Source: Halobacteriovorax sp.
GTDB lineage: Bacteria > Bdellovibrionota > Bacteriovoracia > Bacteriovoracales > Bacteriovoracaceae
DNA: 64,000 bases
Direction: 5' to 3'
Assembly (NCBI GenBank): GCA_002720865.1
Contig: PBIO01000014.1
Location: 558,001-622,000 of the forward strand
In this document: positions 16,260 to 24,704 of the stretch, piece after piece
Numbering within the stretch: the stretch's first letter is position 1
Layout of the letters: the number at the start of each line of letters is the position of its first letter
The notes under the pieces: generated by a model
Told to the model about the DNA's origin: nothing
Seen by the model: the letters and a program-made list of their open reading frames with translations, nothing else
Databases searched by the model: none
Position numbers and translations under genes: made by a program

Positions 16260-18164
16260 CTACCGATTTACTTCTAATCTTTTGAATCCTGAGACTTGAT
16301 ATCTTCTTGATATGATCTCAAAAATTGGACGATTTTTATCTTTATTTATTTGAGCACTACTTAGTGCTCGGCTTTGATAATTCAGAACTTTTCCGCCACG
16401 TTTCTTATTAGCTTTCTTTTTTCCAAAGCGAGCAAAGGGGTTTGCTGCTGCTTTCTTTTTTCTTTTTCCATTTGCTCCACGTCCACCAGAGAAGCTAATG
16501 ACCTTTCCTCGTCTTTTGTTAAATGATGAGCGTCCAGTACTTCTTCCTCCAAATCTGCCACCTCTAAACCTAGCAAAGTTTGACTTTACTCCTGGACCAC
16601 CTTTTTGTTTTGCCATTATGGCCGCAAGCTTAGGAGCAACTCCAAATTTACCTAACTCTTTAACAGTGTCTTGTTCTTTGGCATTAAGCACTCCTGAAGC
16701 AGGAATTTCGTTTCCAAACTTATCAATAGTTCTCTTATTAAAAGCGGCGAGTTCTCCATTCTTTGCACTTGCAAGGTCTCTTGAGTCCAGTTGGCCACGA
16801 GAAATATTTGAAATTGGCCTGACGGCAGCACTATTGAAAGCAGTACCAATACCGAAAGGCTTAAGCTTGTTCATAATCTTATTATCTAAACAAGCATCGG
16901 CATTTATACAGGTACATTTTGGATCGACTTTTGAATTAGCGTCAATACAGGCAACCCTATAGTTTCCTAGTTTTACTTTATTATTGTGAAACTGGGGTAG
17001 GCAATAGGTCGGATCATTTCTTGTTTCCTCTTGAGCACAATAACATTCTTTATCCGTAACAGGATTACAATCACCTTTACCTGGAAGTTTATCCGCAATG
17101 GCCTTTACTTTATCGTAGTACCCTTCATTAAGTTCTGCTTGTTGTCTAAAAAATTCAGTTAATAATAGTGATCCCCCCAGCTTTAGCCAGATTCCTACTG
17201 AGCTTGGATCTGCACCTGTCGCGAGCATTAAACCGTAACAACCTGCAGTTGCTGCCCAACCTCCAAACTGAAATTTATGTGACTTTGCTCTATCCTGGTG
17301 AGTTCTAGCGGCCTTATAAAGAATTTCTTTTTGGGCGGTATCTTTACCTGCTGGAATTTCTGCATTTTGTTTTGTTAACTGAGTTTGAAACATGGCCACG
17401 GCTTCAACACCGATGGCAATATACTTACAATAATCTTGCCTATCTTTTTCTTTTTTCCCTTCCGTCTTCTCCGTAACTTTTCCATTGGCGTCAGTTGTTT
17501 TAGTCGTTGTTACACCGTCTTCGTTTGTGAAACTTTCGGTTTTAACACCATCAACTTCAGAAGATGATTTACTTACAGCATCGTCAGGTCCTACCTTAGT
17601 TCCTTCAGGAACACTGGCATTTTTCATTTTAATTCCACCAGAGGCTCCGCCCATCATACCTACGACCATTGTATAGGCTTTTGAAAGAGCCATGACCATA
17701 TTAGAGTCCATACCCATAAATTTTGAATCTGGTGTTTTCCCTCGGCAAGCATCAGGGTCATCAAGCTGGGCGCACATTTCCTCTTGCTCTCTTAGGGCCT
17801 TTCCGTCATGGACATATTCTTCACTTAAACGTTTTTCTTGATCTGTTAAATTAAGCTGGGTGCCTTGCGCTGGTCCATCAGGAGTCGCGATCATGGCTCC
17901 ATCAGCACTTGGTTGAATCACTCCATTTTTAGGAGCACTCGAATTTTGTAAGGCCTGTTGATAGTACTTTTCATTATTGGCCTGTGAATCAATAACACCC
18001 TGATTGAGCTGGCTCCCAAGATTAGGAGTTGCAGTTCCCGCATTAGAATTGGAGGTGGCTGGATTCGCTACTGGGTTATCGGTTATAGATCCACCGGTCT
18101 GACCAAAGGCCACGCTGTGGACCAAGGCTAAGGTAAGACATAAAAGGTTAATTCTCCAACTCAT
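16260..18164 (-). CDS. Large exported protein with basic Gly/Arg-rich tail, unknown function
   Basis: 634 residues, not recognised. It has a Sec signal peptide (cut likely after SVAFG), a Gln/Asn/Ser-rich stretch, and a hydrophobic pair of segments near 295-335 (TAGCYGLMLATGA, GIWLKLGGSLLLTEF) that may span the membrane. A Cys-rich stretch at about 365-430 has seven or more Cys. The C-terminal 120 residues are very basic (RFRGGRFGGRSTGRS, ANGKRKKKAA, FGKKKANKKRGGK). A long Ala/Pro/Asn-rich frame of this kind could be a surface or secreted protein that binds nucleic acid or an anionic polymer; this is speculation. AAGGAAA precedes ATG. Confidence 0.75.
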   Translation of the reverse strand: MSWRINLLCLTLALVHSVAFGQTGGSITDNPVANPATSNSNAGTATPNLGSQLNQGVIDSQANNEKYYQQALQNSSAPKNGVIQPSADGAMIATPDGPAQGTQLNLTDQEKRLSEEYVHDGKALREQEEMCAQLDDPDACRGKTPDSKFMGMDSNMVMALSKAYTMVVGMMGGASGGIKMKNASVPEGTKVGPDDAVSKSSSEVDGVKTESFTNEDGVTTTKTTDANGKVTEKTEGKKEKDRQDYCKYIAIGVEAVAMFQTQLTKQNAEIPAGKDTAQKEILYKAARTHQDRAKSHKFQFGGWAATAGCYGLMLATGADPSSVGIWLKLGGSLLLTEFFRQQAELNEGYYDKVKAIADKLPGKGDCNPVTDKECYCAQEETRNDPTYCLPQFHNNKVKLGNYRVACIDANSKVDPKCTCINADACLDNKIMNKLKPFGIGTAFNSAAVRPISNISRGQLDSRDLASAKNGELAAFNKRTIDKFGNEIPASGVLNAKEQDTVKELGKFGVAPKLAAIMAKQKGGPGVKSNFARFRGGRFGGRSTGRSSFNKRRGKVISFSGGRGANGKRKKKAAANPFARFGKKKANKKRGGKVLNYQSRALSSAQINKDKNRPIFEIISRRYQVSGFKRLEVNR

Positions 18165-18336
18165 AGTAATTTCCTTATGTTGCCTATTCTATCATTCAGT
18201 CAGATTCCCTCTTAGTGAGAAAATCTGTCCCCTTTGATAATATAGTAAAATCAGGCACTTGGAGGTCTTTGGGAGGGAGAGAAGAGCTTCTTCTAATGGC
18301 ACAAATAGTTGACATAATTGACGCTGGAAGGAGCTA

Positions 18337-18867
18337 TTGATAAAACTGCATATGCCTAATTTTCATGAAGAGCTTTCACATTCAATGGTCCACTATCTTT
18401 TAACAATTCATAAGTTAAAAGAAGGGAAGGGATATGCCCGAGTTACCGATATCGCTAAGGATTTGGAGCTCACTAAAGGCTCAGTCAGTACGGCAATTAA
18501 TAACTTAAAGAAGAAAGGTCTTGTTGAAGAGGAAGACGACAGCAAGTTCTTACTTTTAACGAAACTTGGCCACGATGAGGTTCATAGAATCCTTTCTTCT
18601 AGAACTTTACTTTATTATTTTCTAAGAGATTTCGTTGGTGTTTCAGAAGACGTGGCAGAAAAAGATAGCTGCCAGATGGAACATTTAATGAGCCCAGAAA
18701 CAAGTGAGAAGTTTTTTAATTTTATGAAAGAACTGGCCTGCTCATGTGACGAAACTGGACATAAGGTTGAGTTCACAACTTCTCTTGATCTTTGTGAGTT
18801 TAAATCGGCCGTTGATTTCACTGAAAAACAACTTGGTGACAAGCATTTACCAGGTAAAGAATCATAA
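18337..18867 (+). CDS. DtxR/IdeR-type iron-dependent transcriptional regulator
   Basis: Metal-responsive repressor. A winged helix (VTDIAKDLELTKGSVSTAINNLKKKGLV, residues 36-63) is followed by the dimerisation and metal-binding part. Ligands match DtxR rather than MntR: C112, E115 and H116 in DSCQMEHLMS correspond to DtxR C102/E105/H106, while the MntR residues D8/E11 are replaced. This suggests iron sensing. No SH3-like third domain is present. The start is TTG 18337 with AAGGAG three bases away, or ATG 18352. The gene for an exported protein follows two bases after the stop. Confidence 0.82.
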   Translation: MIKLHMPNFHEELSHSMVHYLLTIHKLKEGKGYARVTDIAKDLELTKGSVSTAINNLKKKGLVEEEDDSKFLLLTKLGHDEVHRILSSRTLLYYFLRDFVGVSEDVAEKDSCQMEHLMSPETSEKFFNFMKELACSCDETGHKVEFTTSLDLCEFKSAVDFTEKQLGDKHLPGKES

Positions 18868-18868
18868 A

Positions 18869-19576
18869 TTGAGATCGATTTTTTTATTTTCTTTATTCTT
18901 TTTTTTATTAAATTCTAATTTGCAAGCTGCGCTATATGGTTACTGTCTAGGTGATGGAGAATCTCTACGAGCAGCTAAGTTTCACCTAAGTAAAGTTTTG
19001 GCACCGAAGGATCAAATTCATATTAGATCTAGTGTTGGTTGTCTTGAAATTGTTGGCGGAGCAGAAAGATTTGAGCTGTATGACCGTTTCTTAAGGGCAA
19101 AGTTTAGAGTCATAAGAACTTATAAAGATCAGGATACTGGAAGTCGTATAAGTCAGATTCCAAGAGGAATGTGCCGAATTTTCGTGACTAAAATTGGTAA
19201 GAATAAAAAGGTCACAGATAAAGTAAAGATTGGAAAAAGTGGGAATCTTTCAAGATCAGAGGCGAAAGGAATTTCTAAATCAACGAGTAATCTAATATTA
19301 AGCTACGGAAAGAGAGGGAGCCTAACGGTAAATGAACAGAGAGTAGGTATTACTTGTAAGAAAGCAGGGGCTGGTTATCAGCTCGAGTTTGATCTTGAAA
19401 ATAAAGATTCTGGAATATCTTCAAATGCTTTCGTGACTCCGGGGCAAGAGCTTAATATAGGAGGGATTGTAAATGACCTCAATAATAAGCGTCGAACCGT
19501 ATCGTTAAATAATGGCTTAGAATATGAGAAAGAAAAGGGAAAAGAATTCTTTGATTATTTTCTAAAAGTTAAATAA
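18869..19576 (+). CDS. Exported protein of unknown function
   Basis: From TTG 18869 the product (235 residues) begins with a signal peptide (LRSIFLFSLFFFLLNSNLQA, cut before ALYGYC). The frame is open back to 18746 but overlaps the regulator gene, so a late start is favoured; there is no strong ribosome site. The C-terminal third contains AFVTPGQELNIGGIVND, reminiscent of strands in secretin or pilus-assembly proteins, but the match is too short to name it. Its 3' end overlaps the convergent Agl23-like gene by 15 bases. Co-transcription with the DtxR-like regulator is likely. Confidence 0.6.
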   Translation: MRSIFLFSLFFFLLNSNLQAALYGYCLGDGESLRAAKFHLSKVLAPKDQIHIRSSVGCLEIVGGAERFELYDRFLRAKFRVIRTYKDQDTGSRISQIPRGMCRIFVTKIGKNKKVTDKVKIGKSGNLSRSEAKGISKSTSNLILSYGKRGSLTVNEQRVGITCKKAGAGYQLEFDLENKDSGISSNAFVTPGQELNIGGIVNDLNNKRRTVSLNNGLEYEKEKGKEFFDYFLKVK

Positions 19577-21259
19577 CTTTTCCTTATAAAAAATCGTTAC
19601 CTTCTGACTTCCGGAATAATTCCAAGGCTTATGAAAAACTGAATAAGAAAGAAATTCTTTCCATCCCATTTTTTTCCATTCTGGCACCCACCAATGTCTT
19701 AGAGGTATAACTATTCTTTTAAAATCCTTAAGCACTGTTTTCGTTGGGTAGGAGTCTAAAACTAAATCAAATGACGATAATTCTCTTCCAGAGCGGTTAA
19801 AATGGAAACCGTCCCTCTTATAGAGATACCAAGTTAATGGCCAAGTATTTTCTTTATAGGCCAAGAGGTTTAATTTACTTCCAGACTCGAGCTGCTTTTG
19901 GAGTTTAAGCGCGAAGTTTTCATACTCCTTAGAAGTATGAACCTGACTGATAAATTCTGAGTCTGAACCCGTATTGATAAAATTAAGCTGGTAAGCCTGA
20001 TAGCAGTTGAAGGAAATCCCTATAATGGAAAAAGATAAGAGAATTTTAAGATTCAGATCTTTATTAAGTAAGACCACTAAAATTGTACCAGGTATTAAAA
20101 TGTACATACTTAGCCAAGGAACTTTTTCTCCTAAAAAACTATATGTAAAAAAACTTGCGGTGGTCCAATAGTAGAAAAAAGCTTCCACTCGCTGGCCTCG
20201 CTTCAGTAAAATAGTTGTGCCACTGATGGATAAAATAATGAGAAGAAAAAAGGCGTAAAAGTCGATTCCTAACTTTAGTTTTGCAAGGGTACTCCAAAGA
20301 GAGGTTTCCGGAATATTGCTTCCGTATACTAAGTGGAAGACTAAAGAAAATAAAAGGCAAGCTAGAGGAAGAAATTTTACCATCATTCTCTCTCGCCAAT
20401 GAACTTTCGCAATCGAAAATAATAATGCAATAACAAGGGGAAGCTCGTACCAACTCAAAGTAAAGAACTGAGTTAGGAAGGGCCCCTTAATCCTCTCTAT
20501 ATGATGCTGATTTATCCAATACCCAAGACTTTTTCTATAAAGACCGTCTAGGATCCCTTCAGCATAAATAAATCCGGCTGAATAATAATAAAGATAAAGA
20601 ATAACCCCAATTAATAAACTAGAGATAAGATGAACTTTATACTTTTTGAGCTCTGAAATGATAAAGAGGTCTTTTTTGAAGATGAAAAGATCAAAAACGA
20701 TATAGCCCGCCCATAGAGCTAAATGTACGTAAGCATTTTCTTTTATACAAAACTGTAAAATAAATGGGATGACGAATAAATAAGTTCTAAACTTTTTTAA
20801 AGAAGGGTGAAAAGCTAGACCCATTAATAAAAACATGAAAAAGACCAATTGATCATGTCTTAAAAACTTCGCCCAGTACACATAGCTTGGTCCTGTTAAC
20901 AAAAATGCAGCTACTAACAACGAGCGGTAGTTCAGGAGAGGTTTCAAAATATATATGAGAGCTAAAGGAATAAGGGTAAAACAAATGGCAGGTATAAGTC
21001 TTATCGTATTGTAGGATTCATCGAAAAAGTGATAAAGCCATGGGAGAAGGTGGTATAGGAGAGGACCATGGAGCATGGGATCGTATTTATAGTATAAAGA
21101 CTCTGGACTTAAATAATAATATAGACCATAGATTGCGTTTAGAGATTCATCATGATGTAGGGGTCTAAGATCAAGCCCACTCCATATTAGGCCAAGGCCA
21201 ATTAGAATTGGTATGATAAAAATAAAGTAAACCTTAGGAGAGTTTAAAAGTTTCTTCAT
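19562..21259 (-). CDS. Agl23-like (TIGR03663) GT-C membrane glycosyltransferase
   Basis: 565 residues with ten or more membrane spans. The first loop reads LRPLHHDESLNAIYGLYYY and YKYDPMLHGPLLYHLLPWL. This is the hallmark of the TIGR03663 family ('flippase activity-associated Agl23'), which belongs to the GT-C/GT39 mannosyltransferase fold; the acidic D-E pair in the first loop is the usual catalytic site. It probably moves a sugar from a polyprenyl phosphate to an acceptor at the periplasmic side. Its start lies 26 bases inside the upstream flavoprotein gene, so the three genes 23340-19562 form one operon. Confidence 0.78.
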   Translation of the reverse strand: MKKLLNSPKVYFIFIIPILIGLGLIWSGLDLRPLHHDESLNAIYGLYYYLSPESLYYKYDPMLHGPLLYHLLPWLYHFFDESYNTIRLIPAICFTLIPLALIYILKPLLNYRSLLVAAFLLTGPSYVYWAKFLRHDQLVFFMFLLMGLAFHPSLKKFRTYLFVIPFILQFCIKENAYVHLALWAGYIVFDLFIFKKDLFIISELKKYKVHLISSLLIGVILYLYYYSAGFIYAEGILDGLYRKSLGYWINQHHIERIKGPFLTQFFTLSWYELPLVIALLFSIAKVHWRERMMVKFLPLACLLFSLVFHLVYGSNIPETSLWSTLAKLKLGIDFYAFFLLIILSISGTTILLKRGQRVEAFFYYWTTASFFTYSFLGEKVPWLSMYILIPGTILVVLLNKDLNLKILLSFSIIGISFNCYQAYQLNFINTGSDSEFISQVHTSKEYENFALKLQKQLESGSKLNLLAYKENTWPLTWYLYKRDGFHFNRSGRELSSFDLVLDSYPTKTVLKDFKRIVIPLRHWWVPEWKKMGWKEFLSYSVFHKPWNYSGSQKVTIFYKEKLFNF

Positions 21260-22586
21260 CTTGACCTTGAATTGTTTTATTTACCCATTCTACCCCTTGC
21301 ATAAATGTATGATCCTGATTACTGATTTCATACTTCCAGGCTCCGAACCTACCTCTTGAATATATGCCTTTTGCTTCAAGGTCGGGGATCAGGTTGTTTA
21401 GGATTTCGTCTCTACCTAGTGAAGGAGTGGGGTATCCAAGAGCTGCTTTGAAAGACCATTTCGAGATAATTTCTTCATCTGAGATTAGCTTGGAATTTTT
21501 TAGTCCTTGGATGGTATCTTCGATAATAGTTTCTTGGTTAACTGGCTTTTGACTTGATTCACTAATTTCAGCCATAAGGGAAAATTGGCATCCAGGATCA
21601 GGAACATTATGAGGTGAATAGTTCGAGAAAACCGTAACTCTATAAAAAGGAGAGTCATCTTCGGGAAAATACATCCAGCATTTCCCTTGGAGATTTTTGG
21701 GGAGCTCTCCCTTAAGTCCAATTCCTACAACATGAGTAGACGAATACTTTAATTCATCAGCAAGTTCAATAAGTGTAGGAGCGTTTATGAGTTTCGTTAT
21801 ACTTGTTAAGGGAAGTGAGCTTATTAAATGCTCATACTCAAATTCTTGGCCATTTGAAAAAACAGTTTTATTTCTCCAATCAATTTTTTCAACGGCAGAG
21901 TTCAGCAAAATTTTATCTAAGCCAATCTCTTTACCAATTGCATTCCAAATGGCACCAGTTCCACCTTTTAAAGGGAACTGAAAGGTATTATTCGGTCCCC
22001 AGCTAACATCATCTCGGTTTAATTCTATATTCTTCTTTATTCGGTCTAGATCAATTTGAGCAACTCGTTCACCAACCCAAGAATAATTAAGCTCTTCTGG
22101 TTTATGGGCCCAAACTTTAAAGTTATAGGGATACATAAAGACGTCGCAAAGGCCTTGCCCGAAAGATTTTAATAACCAGTCTTTGAAGTTATTTATCTTA
22201 ACGTCGCTTTCTTTAATTTCTTCCATGCCTTTTAAACAGGATTGAGTATCTTCATTTGGTAGTCGGTGAATATTGTTTTGAAATGGATAGGGGACAAACG
22301 TGTTTTTTAGCCATACCCAAGCTTCTCGTTCGTGGTGAAGCCATCCGCTTTTACCAAGTGCCTTTTCCATAGCCAGGTCAAAATAGTCGTAATGAGAAAA
22401 TTGAACATGACCGCCAATATCCCAGGTAAAACCCATTTCGTCGACGTAGCTTGTGGCCAGACCTCCAACGCGATTTGATTTTTCAAGGATTAAAAAATCG
22501 TCAATGCCTAAGTCTTTCAGGCGATAACCAGCACCAAGTCCACAGGGACCAGCGCCAAGAATAAGGTATTTTATTTTTTTAGGCAT
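21234..22586 (-). CDS. FAD-dependent protein of the UDP-galactopyranose mutase / protoporphyrinogen-oxidase-like family
   Basis: The 450 residues begin with an ADP-binding Rossmann motif KYLILGAGPCGLGAGYRL and the acidic end DDFLILEKSNRVGG. A GGHVQFSHYDYFD loop follows, and a C-terminal FAD contact region reads GIYSRGRFGAWKYEISNQDHTFMQG. This layout is typical of glycan-cluster 'NAD(P)-binding' flavoproteins related to UGM. The reaction is unknown, but the neighbours (GT2 upstream with 8-base overlap, Agl23-like gene downstream) point to sugar or lipid-linked glycan processing. A pigment desaturase is a less likely alternative. Confidence 0.75.
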   Translation of the reverse strand: MPKKIKYLILGAGPCGLGAGYRLKDLGIDDFLILEKSNRVGGLATSYVDEMGFTWDIGGHVQFSHYDYFDLAMEKALGKSGWLHHEREAWVWLKNTFVPYPFQNNIHRLPNEDTQSCLKGMEEIKESDVKINNFKDWLLKSFGQGLCDVFMYPYNFKVWAHKPEELNYSWVGERVAQIDLDRIKKNIELNRDDVSWGPNNTFQFPLKGGTGAIWNAIGKEIGLDKILLNSAVEKIDWRNKTVFSNGQEFEYEHLISSLPLTSITKLINAPTLIELADELKYSSTHVVGIGLKGELPKNLQGKCWMYFPEDDSPFYRVTVFSNYSPHNVPDPGCQFSLMAEISESSQKPVNQETIIEDTIQGLKNSKLISDEEIISKWSFKAALGYPTPSLGRDEILNNLIPDLEAKGIYSRGRFGAWKYEISNQDHTFMQGVEWVNKTIQGQDEETFKLS

Positions 22587-23340
22587 GAAGTCGTTTTAGC
22601 TCATCATTATTAGTTTGATTCAATTCTAGCTTCATTCTGGAAACTTTGTAATCCAAAAGAGCAGAGAATTTGATGAGTTCAAAAAACGATCTAATACAGG
22701 CCTTAATTAGTCCAAGTCTTATAAGTGAAACTTGACCTGTGGCCCTTTCTATATGGGTAACTGGAACTTGAGGGAGATTCCCTAAGTATTTTGAAGCTAA
22801 AACTGAAATAAAGACATTTGGTGCAAAGATACCTGCCGGTAAGCAGTGGATAATTGAACTTAAAAAGTCTTTTTGAATTAAGCGATAAGGAATATTCGCA
22901 TCGGAGATTTTGGTTCCAAAAATAATTCTTAGGCTCATTTTCAAAAATTTGGTGATAAAGATCCTTGATAAAGGATCATGTCTTTTTGTCCTGATTCCCA
23001 GTATAAAGGGCGCAGCTTCTCTCATTTTCCAAAGTTTGGAAAAGTCACTTGGAAGGAACTGATCATCACTATCTACCTGAAACACATATTCAGAATTTAG
23101 CGTAAGTGCATGATGGTACCCGGTTAAAAGTGCACTCCCGTGGCCGCCATTTACTTGATTCAACACTTCCATTTCTTCATTCTCAGAACAAAGATTTTCA
23201 AGAATTTCCAGTGTATTATCTGTGCTACCGTCATTGACAAAAATAATTTGGAAACTTGCTTTTTGAAATCGAAGAGCAGACTTCCATTCAAGAGCAACTT
23301 TCTCTATACAAGACGATTCGTTGTAGACAGGAATTACCAC
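22579..23340 (-). CDS. Family 2 glycosyltransferase
   Basis: GT-A fold transferase. It shows VIPVYNESSCIEKV, IIFVNDGSTDNT, GGHGSALLTGYHHAL (a lysine is more usual here) and the DxD-type QVDSDDQF. A possible amphipathic C-terminus carries LLDYKVSRMKLEL. The only standard start is GTG 23340. It cuts into the first strand, because the frame upstream reads KLDLA before VVIP and is open for 11 more codons. A non-standard start there is possible. It is first of three overlapping genes with the flavoprotein and Agl23-like protein, and likely loads a sugar onto a polyprenyl carrier. Confidence 0.8.
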   Translation of the reverse strand: MVIPVYNESSCIEKVALEWKSALRFQKASFQIIFVNDGSTDNTLEILENLCSENEEMEVLNQVNGGHGSALLTGYHHALTLNSEYVFQVDSDDQFLPSDFSKLWKMREAAPFILGIRTKRHDPLSRIFITKFLKMSLRIIFGTKISDANIPYRLIQKDFLSSIIHCLPAGIFAPNVFISVLASKYLGNLPQVPVTHIERATGQVSLIRLGLIKACIRSFFELIKFSALLDYKVSRMKLELNQTNNDELKRLHA

Positions 23341-23447
23341 GGCTAAATCGAGTTTATTATAAGTCTGTTTCAGAAATTATCCTTTTTGAGCAAGAGCTTC
23401 TGACTTATTATACTCTTTATACTGATTCGAATTAAGGTGGGGAAAAG

Positions 23448-24695
23448 GTGCTCATTAAACTTAAAAATACAATATTGGAGATTAATACTCAGCTACTTGG
23501 TTTACCTAAGTCCTTAAAAAAAAACATATTCTTTGTAGCATTCTCAGCCTTTGCCATTCTCGGGTCTTATCCATTTATAAGAGCCTCAACGACAGCACTC
23601 TTCCTTCAAAATCATGGAGCTAAAAACTCACCTTTAGTTTGGCTTGGTTCCGTTGGAACTCTTGCGGTTCTAGTAACTCTTTATAATTTTTTGCAAACTA
23701 AAGTTAGAGTTCAAGTTCTCTTTTTGTTTTCTTCTCTAGGTACCTGCCTAGGCCTTGGGCTGTTCTACTATTTATTGGAACAGGGACAAAGTTTTTGGAG
23801 CTACCCACTTTTTATTTTAAAAGAAGCTTATATTGTTCTTCTTTTTCATATGGCCCTAGGTTATCTCAACAGTACCATTGATTATAAGCTTGCAAGATCT
23901 CTTCTTGGACCGCTAGGGGCCGTGGGAAGTTTTGGAGGAATAATAGGGGGTTTAATTACTGCCCAGTATGCAAAATCATGGGGACTTGGGGTCATTATAG
24001 GAATAGGTGTTTTCTTAATCGTTCTGGCCACGATTTCATTTTGGTTTACTGATAAAAATATAAATATTTCTGAGAATAAAAAGATTCAAAAGAAGGAAAA
24101 TCTCTTTTCTGATTTAGGAGAAGTTAAGAAATATGTTTTTGCTATTGCAGGAATAATTGCCTTGGCACAGTTTTCAATAGCCTTAATGAACTTCAAATTT
24201 AATTTGCAATTAGAATCGAGTTTTCCAGATAAAATAGGTAAGACCCAATTTTTAGCAGAGCTATATACAGCAGTGAATGCAATGAGTCTTTTTCTCCAGT
24301 TGATAGTCCTTCCAATTGCTCTTAGAAGCTTTAACTTGAGAAATATTCACATATTTCTTCCTGCAAGCTATTTAGCTTTAGTCCTACTTGTCTTGGCCCT
24401 CCCGTACGGTGGGCTGTGGCCGGTAGCGTTAGGCTTCTGGTTTTACAAGAGTTTTGACTATTCTTTCTTTCAAGCGTCTAAGGAGTTGCTCTATTTTCCT
24501 CTAGGGGCGAAGCAAAAATATGCTGCTAAATACCTAAATGACTTAGTAATCTATAGACTTGCAAAAGGCTTAATTTCTCTGATTCTCATCTTTATACAAA
24601 GCCCTATCCTTGTTAATATCATGCTCGCCATTTCATTGGTGCTATGGGGCTTACTGGTTTTCCCCCTGTTTAAATTAAGACCTAATGAAGCTTAG
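23448..24695 (+). CDS. 12-span transporter, MFS or Npt (ATP/ADP translocase)-like
   Basis: The 415 residues form about twelve hydrophobic helices, with a cytoplasmic charged loop in the middle (NINISENKKIQKKENL). The opening LGSYPFIRASTTALFLQNHGAK and LLGPLGAVGSFGGIIGG resemble proteins annotated as MFS or Npt1/2-type nucleotide transporters. The substrate is not readable. The start is GTG behind AAGGTGGGG. An M3 peptidase gene follows after nine bases, so the pair may be co-expressed and involved in nutrient use. Npt-type transport would be notable in a predator but is only a suggestion. Confidence 0.65.
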   Translation: MLIKLKNTILEINTQLLGLPKSLKKNIFFVAFSAFAILGSYPFIRASTTALFLQNHGAKNSPLVWLGSVGTLAVLVTLYNFLQTKVRVQVLFLFSSLGTCLGLGLFYYLLEQGQSFWSYPLFILKEAYIVLLFHMALGYLNSTIDYKLARSLLGPLGAVGSFGGIIGGLITAQYAKSWGLGVIIGIGVFLIVLATISFWFTDKNINISENKKIQKKENLFSDLGEVKKYVFAIAGIIALAQFSIALMNFKFNLQLESSFPDKIGKTQFLAELYTAVNAMSLFLQLIVLPIALRSFNLRNIHIFLPASYLALVLLVLALPYGGLWPVALGFWFYKSFDYSFFQASKELLYFPLGAKQKYAAKYLNDLVIYRLAKGLISLILIFIQSPILVNIMLAISLVLWGLLVFPLFKLRPNEA

Positions 24696-24704
24696 GAGAA
24701 AATA

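Noticed and set aside
18295-18316. TGGCAC followed by TTGAC as a second sigma-54 promoter
   Set aside because: The -12 GC is absent and the spacing is wrong.
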